Source: Mycolicibacterium hodleri (lineage in GTDB: Bacteria > Actinomycetota > Actinomycetes > Mycobacteriales > Mycobacteriaceae). From it: a DNA stretch of 64,000 nt. The notes below the pieces were generated by a model. That model had not been told where the DNA came from, did not search any database, and saw only the letters and a list, made by a program, of their open reading frames with translations. Shown here one piece after another: positions 22,731 to 31,113 of this stretch (positions are counted from its first letter, which is position 1; every line of letters begins with the position of its first letter). Made by a program: the position numbers and the translations under genes. The stretch covers positions 110,672-174,671 of the forward strand of contig NZ_JACKTL010000067.1 in NCBI RefSeq assembly GCF_025822245.1. Reading direction: 5' to 3'.

Positions 22731-25700
22731 ATGCCCGAGTACGCGCCGTCCGCACCGCCGTCGCTCGACGACGTCCCTTCCGTGTCCCTGCCGACCGACG
22801 CGCAACTCGCCGGCAGGCCATACGCGCTGCCGATCGACATCCTCGCCGAGTTGCACGGCCCGATCTTCTACGGCGACTGGAGCGGTGATCGGAAGCTCTA
22901 CGCGTGCTCCGAAGAACTCGTCGCGGAACTGTGCGACGAGAGCAGGTTCGCCAAGAACCCGACGGCGTCGCTGTCGCGGATCCGCCCCTTAGCCGGGGAC
23001 GGGTTGTTCACCGCCTTCCACGGCGAGCCGAATTGGCAGACGGCACACGATGTTCTACTGCCCGGATTCAGTTACTCCGGGCTGCGCAACTACCACGACG
23101 CGATGTTGGCGATCAACCAGCAGCTGGTCGCGCGGTGGGACGCGCGCCTCGGAGTGGGGCCGGTCGACGTGTCCGGCGATCTGCAGAAGCTGGCCATGGA
23201 CACCGTCGGGCTGGCGGGGTTCGGGGCGCGGTTCGAGTCGTACGACTACGACGGCCTGGCGCCCATTCCGCAGAGCTTCACCAACGCGCTGACCGAGGTC
23301 TTCACCAACGGCGAGTCCCCGGCGTTCGAGGCGGAGCTGGCCACCCTGCACGGGTACTTCGACGAGCTGATCGCCGGACACTCTGGCGGCGGCACCGGCG
23401 ATCTGTTGTACGTGATGCTCGGCGCTGACGGGACCCTGTCCGACGACAACGTCCGCAACCAGATCATGACCTTCCTGATTGCCGGGCAGCTGACGACGTC
23501 GGAGCTCATGCCGAACGCCGTCTACAACCTGGTGCACCACCCCGCGGTGCTGGCCCGCGTGCAAGCCGAGGTCGACGCCGTCTTCGGCCCCGACGACGAC
23601 TACCTGCCGACGTACGACGACATCGGCAAGCTCGCCTACCTGCGCCAGGTGATCAGCGAGACGCTGCGCCTGTCGCCACCGGTGCTCAACTTCGATCGGA
23701 TGGCGTTGGCGGAAACGGTGATCGGCGGCGTCTATCCGGTCAAGGCGCGCGAGGCCCTCACCATCCTGACCGGCGCGCTGCACCGGCAGCCGGAGTGGGG
23801 CGACAACCCGGAGCTGTTCGACCCGTCCCGGTTCGACCCCGATGTCGCCGAGGGTCGGTCGACGGCGCTGTTCAAGCCGTTCGGCACCGGGGAGCGGTCG
23901 TGCATCGGGCGGCAGTTCGCGTTGCACGAGGCGGCAATGCTGCTCGCGCGGCTGGTGCACCGCTACCGGCTGATCGACTCGCAGCACTACGTGTTGCAGT
24001 GGGAGGGGTTGAGCCGACGACCGGTCGGGTTCTCGGTGGAACTGGTGCGGCGAACGTCGGAGGAGCGGGTGGTGGTGGCGACGGCTCCTGCCACTGCTGT
24101 CACCACGTCGGCGTCGGCGTCGGCGCCCGTTCGGGCGGGGACGACGTTGGCGGTGCTGCACGGCTCGAATCTCGGCACCTGCCGGGCACTGGCCAAGCAG
24201 CTCGCGGAGGAGGCGACCGACATCGGTTGCGTCGCAACGGTCGCGGCATTGGACACGGCGGTGGACGGGCTACCCCAGGCCGATGCCGTGCTGATCGTCG
24301 CATCCTCGTACAACGGTCAGCCGACGGATGACGCCCGGGAGTTCTACTCGTGGTTGCAGTCGGATGATGCCGTCCTCCAACATGAGCCGCTGTTCGCGGT
24401 GCTCGGCGTCGGCGATCACAACTGGGCGGACACGTACCAGGCCGTGCCCAAGATCTACGACGAGCGGCTGACGGCGCTCGGTGGACGACCGCTGCTGCCG
24501 AGGGCGGCGGCGGACACGTCGGGTGATCTGACGGGAACGCTGGAGGAGTTCGAGACGGCGTTGTGGTCGGCGTTGGCTGAGCACTACGGCGATCCGGATG
24601 CCGTATCGCTGACCACGAACGACGAGCCGTTGTACGACCTGCGCCTCATCGAGGGCCTGCTGACGGCGGCGATCGACGAACGGTTCGCGGTGCAGCCGAT
24701 GACGGTCACACTCAACGACGAGTTGGTGAACGTGCCGGGTCAGGCGAAACACTATGTCCGGGTGGCGCTTCCCGCGGACGTGTCGTATTCGACGGGTGAC
24801 CATCTGACGGTGCTGGCCGACAATCCACCCGAGGTGGTTGACACGGTGCTGGAACTACTGCAGATCGACCCAGAGCTGCGGCTGTCGATCAATCCGCGGC
24901 GCACGTCGCGACGGCTGATCGCGCTGGACCGCGAGGTGAGCGTGCGCGAGCTGCTGACGCACTTCGTCGAGTTGCGCAAGCCGGCGACGCGCAGCCAACT
25001 GAAGAAGATGGCGGCGGTCAACCCGTGCGAGCCGGAACGGAAGGCGCTCGAGGCGTTGGCGGACTCGGACGATCCGTGTGCGCTGAGCCCACTGGAGTGC
25101 CTGGCGCAGTTCAAGGCGTGCGCACTGACCGGTGCCGAACTATTGGAGCTACTGGAACCGATGACGCCACGGCACTATTCGATCGCGTCGTCGTCGAAGT
25201 TGTCGGCGCACGAGGTGGCGCTGATCGTCAGCGTGCTCGACACGCCGGCGCGGTCGGGCTACGGGCTGTTCAAGGGGGTGGCGTCGAATCATCTGGCCGG
25301 GGTCGCGCCCGGTACACGGATCCGGGCGAGGATCGACCCGGCGCGGCAGGCGTTCCGCGCGGGCGCGGAGCCGAAGCGCAACGTGATCCTGGTGAGCGCG
25401 GGCACGGGCGTCGCACCGTTCTGCGGCTTCCTCGGTGACAGGTTGGCGGCGAAGCAGGCGGGTGAACCGTTCTCACCGGCGTTGTGCTTCTTCGGCGTTC
25501 GCGATCCGGACGTGGACTACATCTTCCGCGAGGCGTTCGAGGAGGGCGAGCGGGAGGGCATCGTGCGGATGCGGCCGGCGTTCTCGCGGGCTCCCGTGGA
25601 TGGGGTCAAGTACGTGCAGGATCGGATCGCCGCCGATGCGGACGACGTCTGGGAGCTGCTGGGCGATCCGGCGAAGAACACCCACGTGTTCATCTGTGGT

Positions 25701-25847
25701 GACGGGGGTCGGATGGCGCCGGCGGTGCGGGCGGCGTTCCGAGCCATCTACAGCGCGCGTACGGGTGCGGATGACGCGGCGGCGAAGGAGTGGATTGAGG
25801 GGTTGGTGGCGTCCGACCACTACGTGGAGGACGTGTGGGCGGGATGA
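22731..25847 (+). CDS. CYP102-type self-sufficient cytochrome P450 (P450-reductase fusion)
   Basis: 1038-aa fusion aligned end to end with P450 BM3. The heme domain (about 1-440) has ETLR in helix K and FGTGERSCIG with heme ligand Cys391. The flavodoxin domain starts near 473 (HGSNLGT) and the FAD/NADPH domain runs from about 640 to the characteristic DVWAG end, with RHYSIASSS, SAGTGVAPFCGFL and FICGDG. Such enzymes hydroxylate fatty acids or related compounds with NADPH and oxygen. The helix I motif reads AGQLTTS instead of AGHETTS: the acidic residue is Leu, while the Thr is kept. It lies downstream of the HxlR gene on the same strand. Confidence 0.94.
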   Translation: MPEYAPSAPPSLDDVPSVSLPTDAQLAGRPYALPIDILAELHGPIFYGDWSGDRKLYACSEELVAELCDESRFAKNPTASLSRIRPLAGDGLFTAFHGEPNWQTAHDVLLPGFSYSGLRNYHDAMLAINQQLVARWDARLGVGPVDVSGDLQKLAMDTVGLAGFGARFESYDYDGLAPIPQSFTNALTEVFTNGESPAFEAELATLHGYFDELIAGHSGGGTGDLLYVMLGADGTLSDDNVRNQIMTFLIAGQLTTSELMPNAVYNLVHHPAVLARVQAEVDAVFGPDDDYLPTYDDIGKLAYLRQVISETLRLSPPVLNFDRMALAETVIGGVYPVKAREALTILTGALHRQPEWGDNPELFDPSRFDPDVAEGRSTALFKPFGTGERSCIGRQFALHEAAMLLARLVHRYRLIDSQHYVLQWEGLSRRPVGFSVELVRRTSEERVVVATAPATAVTTSASASAPVRAGTTLAVLHGSNLGTCRALAKQLAEEATDIGCVATVAALDTAVDGLPQADAVLIVASSYNGQPTDDAREFYSWLQSDDAVLQHEPLFAVLGVGDHNWADTYQAVPKIYDERLTALGGRPLLPRAAADTSGDLTGTLEEFETALWSALAEHYGDPDAVSLTTNDEPLYDLRLIEGLLTAAIDERFAVQPMTVTLNDELVNVPGQAKHYVRVALPADVSYSTGDHLTVLADNPPEVVDTVLELLQIDPELRLSINPRRTSRRLIALDREVSVRELLTHFVELRKPATRSQLKKMAAVNPCEPERKALEALADSDDPCALSPLECLAQFKACALTGAELLELLEPMTPRHYSIASSSKLSAHEVALIVSVLDTPARSGYGLFKGVASNHLAGVAPGTRIRARIDPARQAFRAGAEPKRNVILVSAGTGVAPFCGFLGDRLAAKQAGEPFSPALCFFGVRDPDVDYIFREAFEEGEREGIVRMRPAFSRAPVDGVKYVQDRIAADADDVWELLGDPAKNTHVFICGDGGRMAPAVRAAFRAIYSARTGADDAAAKEWIEGLVASDHYVEDVWAG

Positions 25848-25862
25848 GGCCCAACACGAGGA

Positions 25863-27215
25863 TTAGGCCAGGGCCTTGTCCCACTGTTGCTGGGAGTTCT
25901 CCAGCGACTGCTGGACGGTCTGGGTGCCGTTGACGGCCAACGCAATCTGGTCGACCAAGCCCTGCAGCAACTGTGGTGCGCCGGCCGTCTTGGGCCACAC
26001 CAGCGGGTTGCCGTTCAATCCCTGGCGGATGGGGCCGATGGCCTTGGTCACCACTTTGGCGTAGCCGTCGGAGTCGAGCACCTCGCCGCGGGCTGGGTCG
26101 ATGCCGGCGCCGGGAGTGGAGGAGACGACCAGGTTCTGCGGGGCGGCGGTGGCCCAGGAGATGAACGCCGACGCGGCGTCCTGGTTCTTGGTGGCGGTGG
26201 AGATGCCCAGCCCGAAGCCGGCGTCGAGCGCGGTGCGCGGGGTGGTGTTGGCACCGCCGACGGGCAGCGAGAGCGCGCCCCACTTGCCGGCGATCTTCGA
26301 GGCCGTCGGGTCCTCGGCCCGCAGGGCCATGTCGGTCCAGGTGTCGAGCATCGCGCCCTGCCCGGTGAGGAAGGCGGTGTTGGCCTGGTCGAAGCCGATC
26401 TGCAGCGGGGTGGGCAACGCGGCGGGCGAAACCTTGACGAGGTGGGTCAGCGCGGCGACCGAGGCGTCGGAGGTGAGCTCGGGTTTCCCGTTGGCGTCCA
26501 ACAGGTTTCCCCCGTAACCGGTGAGTCGGTTGATGTAGGAGCAGCCGAGGATCATCGGGACCTGCTGACCGGAGACGATCGCGCCGTAGGCGGAGCCCTT
26601 CGCGTCGGTGGTGATCTTGGCGGCGACGTCGTCGTACTCGTCCCACGTGGTGGGCGGTGCGACCTTGTATTTGTCGAAGAGTTCGGCGTTGTAGAAGAGG
26701 ATGTGGACGTCGCCGTCGTAGGGCAGTCCGTAGCGCTTGCCGTCGAGCAGGGTGTACGGGTCGTAGATCGACTTCAGGTAGCCGCTCGTCCCGATCTTGT
26801 CGGCGTTGGCGTCGATCCACCCGGTGAGGTCGGTGAGCGCGCCGGCGTCGACGAGGTCGCCGAGACCGAAGTAGAAGTAGTCGAAGACGTCGAATTCGCC
26901 CGTACCGCTTTGCACGTCGAGGATCTGCTTGCTGGTCAGCTGGTCGTACGGTGCGGCGGTGACCTCGAGGGTGCCGCCGGTGGCGTCCTTCCACTTGGGC
27001 GCCAGCACGTCACGGAATGACGTCACGTGCGGCTGGTTGACCAGCAGCTTGAGGGTGACGCCGTCGAAGCGTCCGCCCGTCGGGGCGGTGGTGGACAGCG
27101 CGGCGGTGCTGCCCTCGGATCCGCACGCGGCGAGGGCCGGCGCGAATGCCATTGCGCCGCCGGCGAGTCCGAGTAGTTGAAGCGCGCGGCGACGACTGAG
27201 GTGGGCGTTGGTCAC
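25863..27215 (-). CDS. ABC importer solute-binding lipoprotein (family 1)
   Basis: 450-aa extracytoplasmic binding protein. A twin-arginine signal (SRRRALQLLGL) ends in a lipobox with Cys31 (LAACG), so it is probably exported folded by Tat and lipid-anchored. The mature protein has the SBP_bac_1/MalE layout (FDVFDYFYFGLGDLVDAGAL, YGLPYDGDVHILFYN, PPTTWDEYDD). No permease genes adjoin it. Its upstream element, including spacing to the GTG, matches that of the permease operon at 13.7 kb, so the two probably form one importer. It converges with the P450 gene; the stop codons are 15 bases apart. Confidence 0.93.
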   Translation of the reverse strand: MTNAHLSRRRALQLLGLAGGAMAFAPALAACGSEGSTAALSTTAPTGGRFDGVTLKLLVNQPHVTSFRDVLAPKWKDATGGTLEVTAAPYDQLTSKQILDVQSGTGEFDVFDYFYFGLGDLVDAGALTDLTGWIDANADKIGTSGYLKSIYDPYTLLDGKRYGLPYDGDVHILFYNAELFDKYKVAPPTTWDEYDDVAAKITTDAKGSAYGAIVSGQQVPMILGCSYINRLTGYGGNLLDANGKPELTSDASVAALTHLVKVSPAALPTPLQIGFDQANTAFLTGQGAMLDTWTDMALRAEDPTASKIAGKWGALSLPVGGANTTPRTALDAGFGLGISTATKNQDAASAFISWATAAPQNLVVSSTPGAGIDPARGEVLDSDGYAKVVTKAIGPIRQGLNGNPLVWPKTAGAPQLLQGLVDQIALAVNGTQTVQQSLENSQQQWDKALA

Positions 27216-27249
27216 GTGGGGTGACGGTAAGGGAGGCACCGTCGGTCGG

Positions 27250-27270
27250 GCGATGGTTTGACTCGTGGTG
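27250..27270 (-). promoter_or_regulatory. Shared upstream element, copy B (solute-binding protein)
   Basis: Minus-strand reading CACGAGTCAAACCATCGCC, 17 of 19 bases identical to copy A at 13736-13757 and at the same distance (36 bases) from the GTG. It lies in the 71-base gap between mug and the binding-protein gene, giving the latter its own promoter or operator. Confidence 0.7.
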
Positions 27271-27286
27271 ATCGTTGGTGGCGTCG

Positions 27287-27805
27287 TCAGCGGCCGGGCA
27301 CCGCGGCGCGAAGATCGGCGTAGGCCCGCACCAGCGCGTCGAGGGTGAAGCCTCGGTTGAGCCCGCTCGGGTTCGGCAGCACCCACGCGATCGAGCCGGC
27401 GAGATCCGTCGGCTGCCTTCCCCAGTCGACGTCTCGCGTCGAGAGCATCGCCGACAGCGCGCGCTTGCCGAGGAAGGCGACGACCCGGGGCCGGTACCGG
27501 CGCATCTTGGCCTCGAAGGACGGTTTCGCGTCCCGAAACTCCTCGGGTCCGATCTCGGCTGCCGTCGACGTCGGGCGGGACACCACCGCGGTGATGCCAC
27601 AGCCGTAGGTCAGCAGCTGGCGTTCGTCCTGGGCGCGCAGCCGGGTGTCGGTGAACCCGGCCAGGTGCAGGACCGGCCAGAAGCGGTTGCTCGCGCTGGA
27701 GAAGTTGTGTCCGTCGGCCGCCGCGCTGGCGGCCGGGTTGACGCCGCAGAACACCACGTCCAGCCCGGGGGCCAGCACGTCGGGGTCGTAGCCATTCGAT
27801 CTCAT
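27287..27805 (-). CDS. mug: Mismatch-specific uracil/thymine-DNA glycosylase Mug
   Basis: 172-aa DNA repair glycosylase acting on G:U and similar mismatches. It aligns over its whole length with E. coli Mug: LAPGLDVVFCGVNPA, NRFWPVLHLAGFTDT, LLTYGCGITAVVSRPT, VAFLGKRA and the motif 2 region WVLPNPSGLNR are all recognisable. Motif 1 reads GVNPA rather than GINPG, keeping the catalytic-site Asn. It starts 11 bases after the aldo-keto reductase stop and appears to be the last gene of that operon, an unusual setting for a repair enzyme. Confidence 0.92.
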   Translation of the reverse strand: MRSNGYDPDVLAPGLDVVFCGVNPAASAAADGHNFSSASNRFWPVLHLAGFTDTRLRAQDERQLLTYGCGITAVVSRPTSTAAEIGPEEFRDAKPSFEAKMRRYRPRVVAFLGKRALSAMLSTRDVDWGRQPTDLAGSIAWVLPNPSGLNRGFTLDALVRAYADLRAAVPGR

Positions 27806-27816
27806 GTGGTCGTCAG

Positions 27817-28758
27817 TCAACTCCCCTGCGGCACCTGGAGGAACCCGGGTTCGCCGGCGTCGACGACGGAGTTGAACCGGATTCTGGTCTCGAGTTCGCT
27901 GATCGACTGGACGGCGTCGTCGGGCAACGCGGTGACGTCGACGTTCTCGGCGATGCGGGACGGTGTCACCGACGACGTCAGCACCGCGGTGCCACGTTGG
28001 ATGCCCCAGGCCAGAAGCACCTGCGCGGGTGTCTGCCTGGTTTGTTCGCTCACCTCCACGATGAGCGGGTCGTCGAGCAGGCGCGGTTCCAGCGCGTGGC
28101 CCAGTGGCGCAAACGCGAGCAGGACGATGCCTTCGGCCTGGCACAGACGATGCAGTTCCCACTGCGGGTGATACGGGTGCGACTCCACCTCCACGACCGC
28201 CGGTGTAATTCTGGCACCGGCGATGACGTCACGGGTGCCGTCGGCGTCGATGTCGGACAGCCCGATCGCGCGGGACAGCCCCTCGTCGACGAGACCTTCC
28301 ATGGCGGACCAGGTTTCGGCCAGTGTCACCCCGTCGTCGTAGACGACCGCTCCGTGCGGATGCCGGGGATCTTGGTCGTCGCCGGGCCGGAACGCGAAGG
28401 GGGTGTGCACCAGGTAGAGGTCGACCGAGTCCAGTCCGAGCTTGCGCAGACTCGCCTGCAGGGCGGGCTTGACGCGGTCGGGCCGATGGTTGTTGTTCCA
28501 CAGCTTCGTGGTGACGAACAGGTCCTCGCGACGGATCGCGCCGCTGCCGAGTAGGTCCTTGAGCGCCAAGCCGACTTCAGCTTCGTTGCGGTACCGCTCG
28601 GCGCAGTCGAGGTGGCGAAAGCCGACCTCGACGGCGGCCACGGTCGCCTCTCGGGTCTTCCTGCTGTCCGAGACCAGCGTGCCGAACCCGAGCGCCGGGA
28701 TCTGCCCGCCGCCGTGGTTCAACGCAAGGGTGTGGTGTCGTGGATCGTGGATTGTCAT
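27817..28758 (-). CDS. Aldo-keto reductase
   Basis: 313-aa NADPH-dependent carbonyl reductase with a TIM-barrel fold. The catalytic tetrad can be read as Asp and Tyr in DCAERYRNE, Lys in TTKLWNN, and His in YLVHTPF. The C-terminal cofactor-binding segment includes VLTSSVTPSRIAENVD. The gene starts five bases after the stop of the cysteine hydrolase gene and is followed at 11 bases by mug. A degraded relative of this gene is found at about 31964-32130. Confidence 0.92.
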   Translation of the reverse strand: MTIHDPRHHTLALNHGGGQIPALGFGTLVSDSRKTREATVAAVEVGFRHLDCAERYRNEAEVGLALKDLLGSGAIRREDLFVTTKLWNNNHRPDRVKPALQASLRKLGLDSVDLYLVHTPFAFRPGDDQDPRHPHGAVVYDDGVTLAETWSAMEGLVDEGLSRAIGLSDIDADGTRDVIAGARITPAVVEVESHPYHPQWELHRLCQAEGIVLLAFAPLGHALEPRLLDDPLIVEVSEQTRQTPAQVLLAWGIQRGTAVLTSSVTPSRIAENVDVTALPDDAVQSISELETRIRFNSVVDAGEPGFLQVPQGS

Positions 28759-28763
28759 GTTGT

Positions 28764-29492
28764 TCAACGTCCTTCGGTGTTCGGGGTGTTGGAGATGAGG
28801 TGGTTCACGGCCTCGGCCGTGGTCCAGACCGCGCTGGCCAAGAATCGGTAGTTGACGAGCGCGGCCAGGTAGCCGTCGCCTTCGGGCAGTCGAGGCCCTG
28901 CGGTAGCGTCCTTCACGACGACCACCTCGAAACCCTGCTCGACGAGTTCGCGCATGTGTCCTTCGACGCAGAGGTTGGCGGCCATGCCGGCGAGGATGAC
29001 CTGGTTGACGCCGCGCTTGCGCAGTTGCAGGACGAGGTCGTTGGACTCCGGGCCGACGATCTTGTGGGGCGAGGTGATGACGGTGCGGCCGTCGTGAATG
29101 TGGTCGCGGTAGGCGGGCAGGAAGTCGGCGCCCGAGCCGGCGAAGCCGTCCAGCGTGTACGCGCCCTGCCGTCCGAACATGCCCACTCCCCCCATGAATG
29201 CCTCGAGTGGATCGCCGAAGCGCCACTGCGAGTCGGTGGGATAGAAGTGGTGCGGCGACACCGCGACGGTGATGTCGGCGAGCTTGGCGGCGTCGAACAA
29301 TTCGCTGATGTGGGCGACGGTGCCGTTTTCGGTGATGCTGTCGCCGAAGATCGCCCAAGACACCCCATCCGGACTGAGGAAGTCGATCTGCGGGTCGGTG
29401 ACCACCAGGGCGGCATGCGCGAGATCGAGCTCGAAGCCAGAGGCGGGTAGCGCGGGATGCAGCGGTTCGGCGTAGCGGGGCGCGACGGTCAT
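28764..29492 (-). CDS. Isochorismatase-family cysteine hydrolase
   Basis: 242-aa hydrolase of the isochorismatase/nicotinamidase-like superfamily. The catalytic triad is visible as Asp in VVTDPQIDFL, Lys in SPHKIVG and Cys in GMAANLCVEGH. It is first in an operon with the aldo-keto reductase and mug genes. A TetR-type operator lies 41-58 bases upstream of its ATG and is repeated in front of the TetR gene at 29593-30183, so that regulator likely controls this operon. Substrate unknown; amides and vinyl ethers are typical for the family. Confidence 0.9.
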   Translation of the reverse strand: MTVAPRYAEPLHPALPASGFELDLAHAALVVTDPQIDFLSPDGVSWAIFGDSITENGTVAHISELFDAAKLADITVAVSPHHFYPTDSQWRFGDPLEAFMGGVGMFGRQGAYTLDGFAGSGADFLPAYRDHIHDGRTVITSPHKIVGPESNDLVLQLRKRGVNQVILAGMAANLCVEGHMRELVEQGFEVVVVKDATAGPRLPEGDGYLAALVNYRFLASAVWTTAEAVNHLISNTPNTEGR

Positions 29493-29532
29493 GGCGATCC
29501 TCAGGGTCGACGGGTGCGTACGGTTCCGATAA

Positions 29533-29550
29533 TACGTGACCGGTCGTCTA
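29533..29550. promoter_or_regulatory. TetR operator, copy 1 (hydrolase operon)
   Basis: TACGTGACCGGTCGTCTA, an imperfect palindrome centred on ACC/GGT. The reverse complement of the site at 30195-30212 is identical at 17 of 18 positions. It sits in the promoter region of the cysteine hydrolase operon. Confidence 0.78.
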
Positions 29551-29592
29551 TGTATAGAGCGTCGTTGATCACAGTGGGCCAGCCGCAGGGAT

Positions 29593-30183
29593 CTAGCGCA
29601 GCAGCGCCGGGACGGTGACCGTCTCGAAGCGGGCGTACGGCGTCCGGCTCCGGGTGACCTTGCCCCGCAACGCCGCACCCTCCCACGCCTCGATCAGCGT
29701 GGCGGCGAGTTCGTCGGCGTCGAGATCCGTGCGGATGCCCCCCACGCCGTGCTGCCCCGACCGCACGCACGCCGTCAGCGCGGCGTCCCAGCGGTCGAGA
29801 ATGCTGGCCAGCTGATCGCGCACCGCCTCGCTGGCCCCACCGAGCTCGAGCGACAGGTTGCCGATCAGGCAGCCGAGCAGGAAGTCGCCGTCCTCGTGCT
29901 CGTCGGCCAACGCATGAAAGAAGCGGACGAGCCGCTCCTGCGCCGGGCCGTTCTCGTCGAGGATCGGCAGGAGCCGCCGTTCGATGTCGGACCAGTAGTG
30001 CTCGAGGATCGCCGCGGCGAAGGCCTCCTTGCTAGGAAAGTACGCGTAGAACGATCCCTTCGGCACGCCGGCCGAATCGGTGATGTCCTTGACGCCACTG
30101 GCCGCGAAGCCGCGGCCGTGCACCAGGTCGAGGCCTGCCGACAGCAGGCGGCGCCGGACGTCGGGATTTGGTGGTCGTGGCAC
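29593..30183 (-). CDS. TetR-family repressor
   Basis: 196-aa TetR/AcrR regulator. HTH region about 8-55, with GVKDITDSAGVPKGSFYAYF as recognition part. The ligand domain (SLELGGASEAVRDQL, LIEAWEGAALRGKV) resembles AcuR/TetR_C_6-type regulators that respond to small electrophiles such as acrylates or aldehydes; this is an inference. GTG start. An 18-bp operator lies directly upstream and a near-identical one in front of the hydrolase-reductase-mug operon, indicating autoregulation and control of that operon. Confidence 0.9.
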   Translation of the reverse strand: MPRPPNPDVRRRLLSAGLDLVHGRGFAASGVKDITDSAGVPKGSFYAYFPSKEAFAAAILEHYWSDIERRLLPILDENGPAQERLVRFFHALADEHEDGDFLLGCLIGNLSLELGGASEAVRDQLASILDRWDAALTACVRSGQHGVGGIRTDLDADELAATLIEAWEGAALRGKVTRSRTPYARFETVTVPALLR

Positions 30184-30194
30184 CCCACCGATGG

Positions 30195-30212
30195 TAGCCG
30201 ACCGGTCACGTA
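30195..30212. promoter_or_regulatory. TetR operator, copy 2 (autoregulation)
   Basis: TAGCCGACCGGTCACGTA on the plus strand. It lies 12-29 bases upstream of the TetR GTG and just before the stop codon of the preceding NMT1-like gene. Confidence 0.75.
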
Positions 30213-30213
30213 T

Positions 30214-31083
30214 CTATGGGTGCTGCGTCGGATACACCGTCTCGGCTGCAACCTCCGGGACACCGAGTTCGGCTGCGACCTCCGCAATGGCGCCGCGCGC
30301 CACGTCGAGGTCGACGTGTCCGTCGGCGGAAAAGTGGGGAGCGACGTAGCGCTGGTGATACTGCGCGGCCTCGTCACTGGTAACTCGATTGAGAAATGCG
30401 GAGATGTACTCGACGGCCACTTCCGGTTGTTCGGCCAACGTTCGAAGGGCCCGCTCGTTGGCGCGCACCAGGCCGCGAAGCGCGGGGCTGTCCAACGGAA
30501 CGTGGGCGGGGTCCACCGCAACGCCGACGGTCGGGATCTGAAAGTGGTCGCCGACCCACGCCAGCACGTGAAACCCCTCCTCGTGGGCGACCTGCTCCGG
30601 CGAGAGGGTGCTGCCAACGTAGGCGGCGTCGATCGAGCCGTCGCGCAGTCGGCGTAGGTCCATCTGGTAGTCGCCCGGATCGCGCGCCACGCACGTCAGG
30701 TCCCCATCGGGGTCGAGTCCATGCTTGCGCATGACGATTCGAGCAAAGCACCCGGGCGCGGTGTGCGCGGCATGGACTGCCAATCTTCGCCCGTGCAAGT
30801 CGTCCATCGACGACACCTCGGCGTTGCCGAGAAACCAGAACAGCGGGCGATGGGTGTTGACGCTGAGCACTTTCCAGCCGACGTCGTCGGTCAGCCGCGA
30901 CAACAACGATCGGCCGAGGCCGATGGTGGCGCCGCGGCGCAGACGATCGATAGGCCAGTGGACACCGTCGCGGATGGCGACGTGGACGTCCTCGTCCGCG
31001 TAGTAGCCCTCCTGGTCGGCGACGTAGGCGACCAGCTCTTCGTGAATTCCGTGTCCGGCGAATGCGAGGTCGATCGTGTGCAT
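30214..31083 (-). CDS. NMT1/THI5-like periplasmic-binding-fold protein without signal peptide
   Basis: 289-aa protein with the fold of NMT1/SsuA-type solute-binding proteins (LAFAGHGIHEELVAYVADQEG at the N-terminus, split by a family-typical EGYY motif; SVNTHRPLFWFLGNAEVSSM; DLHGRRLAVHA). It starts directly with the first beta strand: no signal peptide or lipobox is seen, and no ABC permease is adjacent. It may be a cytoplasmic ligand-binding protein or enzyme of this superfamily. It lies 30 bases after the SDR gene and 30 bases before the TetR gene, all on the same strand. Confidence 0.78.
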   Translation of the reverse strand: MHTIDLAFAGHGIHEELVAYVADQEGYYADEDVHVAIRDGVHWPIDRLRRGATIGLGRSLLSRLTDDVGWKVLSVNTHRPLFWFLGNAEVSSMDDLHGRRLAVHAAHTAPGCFARIVMRKHGLDPDGDLTCVARDPGDYQMDLRRLRDGSIDAAYVGSTLSPEQVAHEEGFHVLAWVGDHFQIPTVGVAVDPAHVPLDSPALRGLVRANERALRTLAEQPEVAVEYISAFLNRVTSDEAAQYHQRYVAPHFSADGHVDLDVARGAIAEVAAELGVPEVAAETVYPTQHP

Positions 31084-31113
31084 GGAACGTCCTGTTCGTT
31101 GGGTGCGTCGGGC

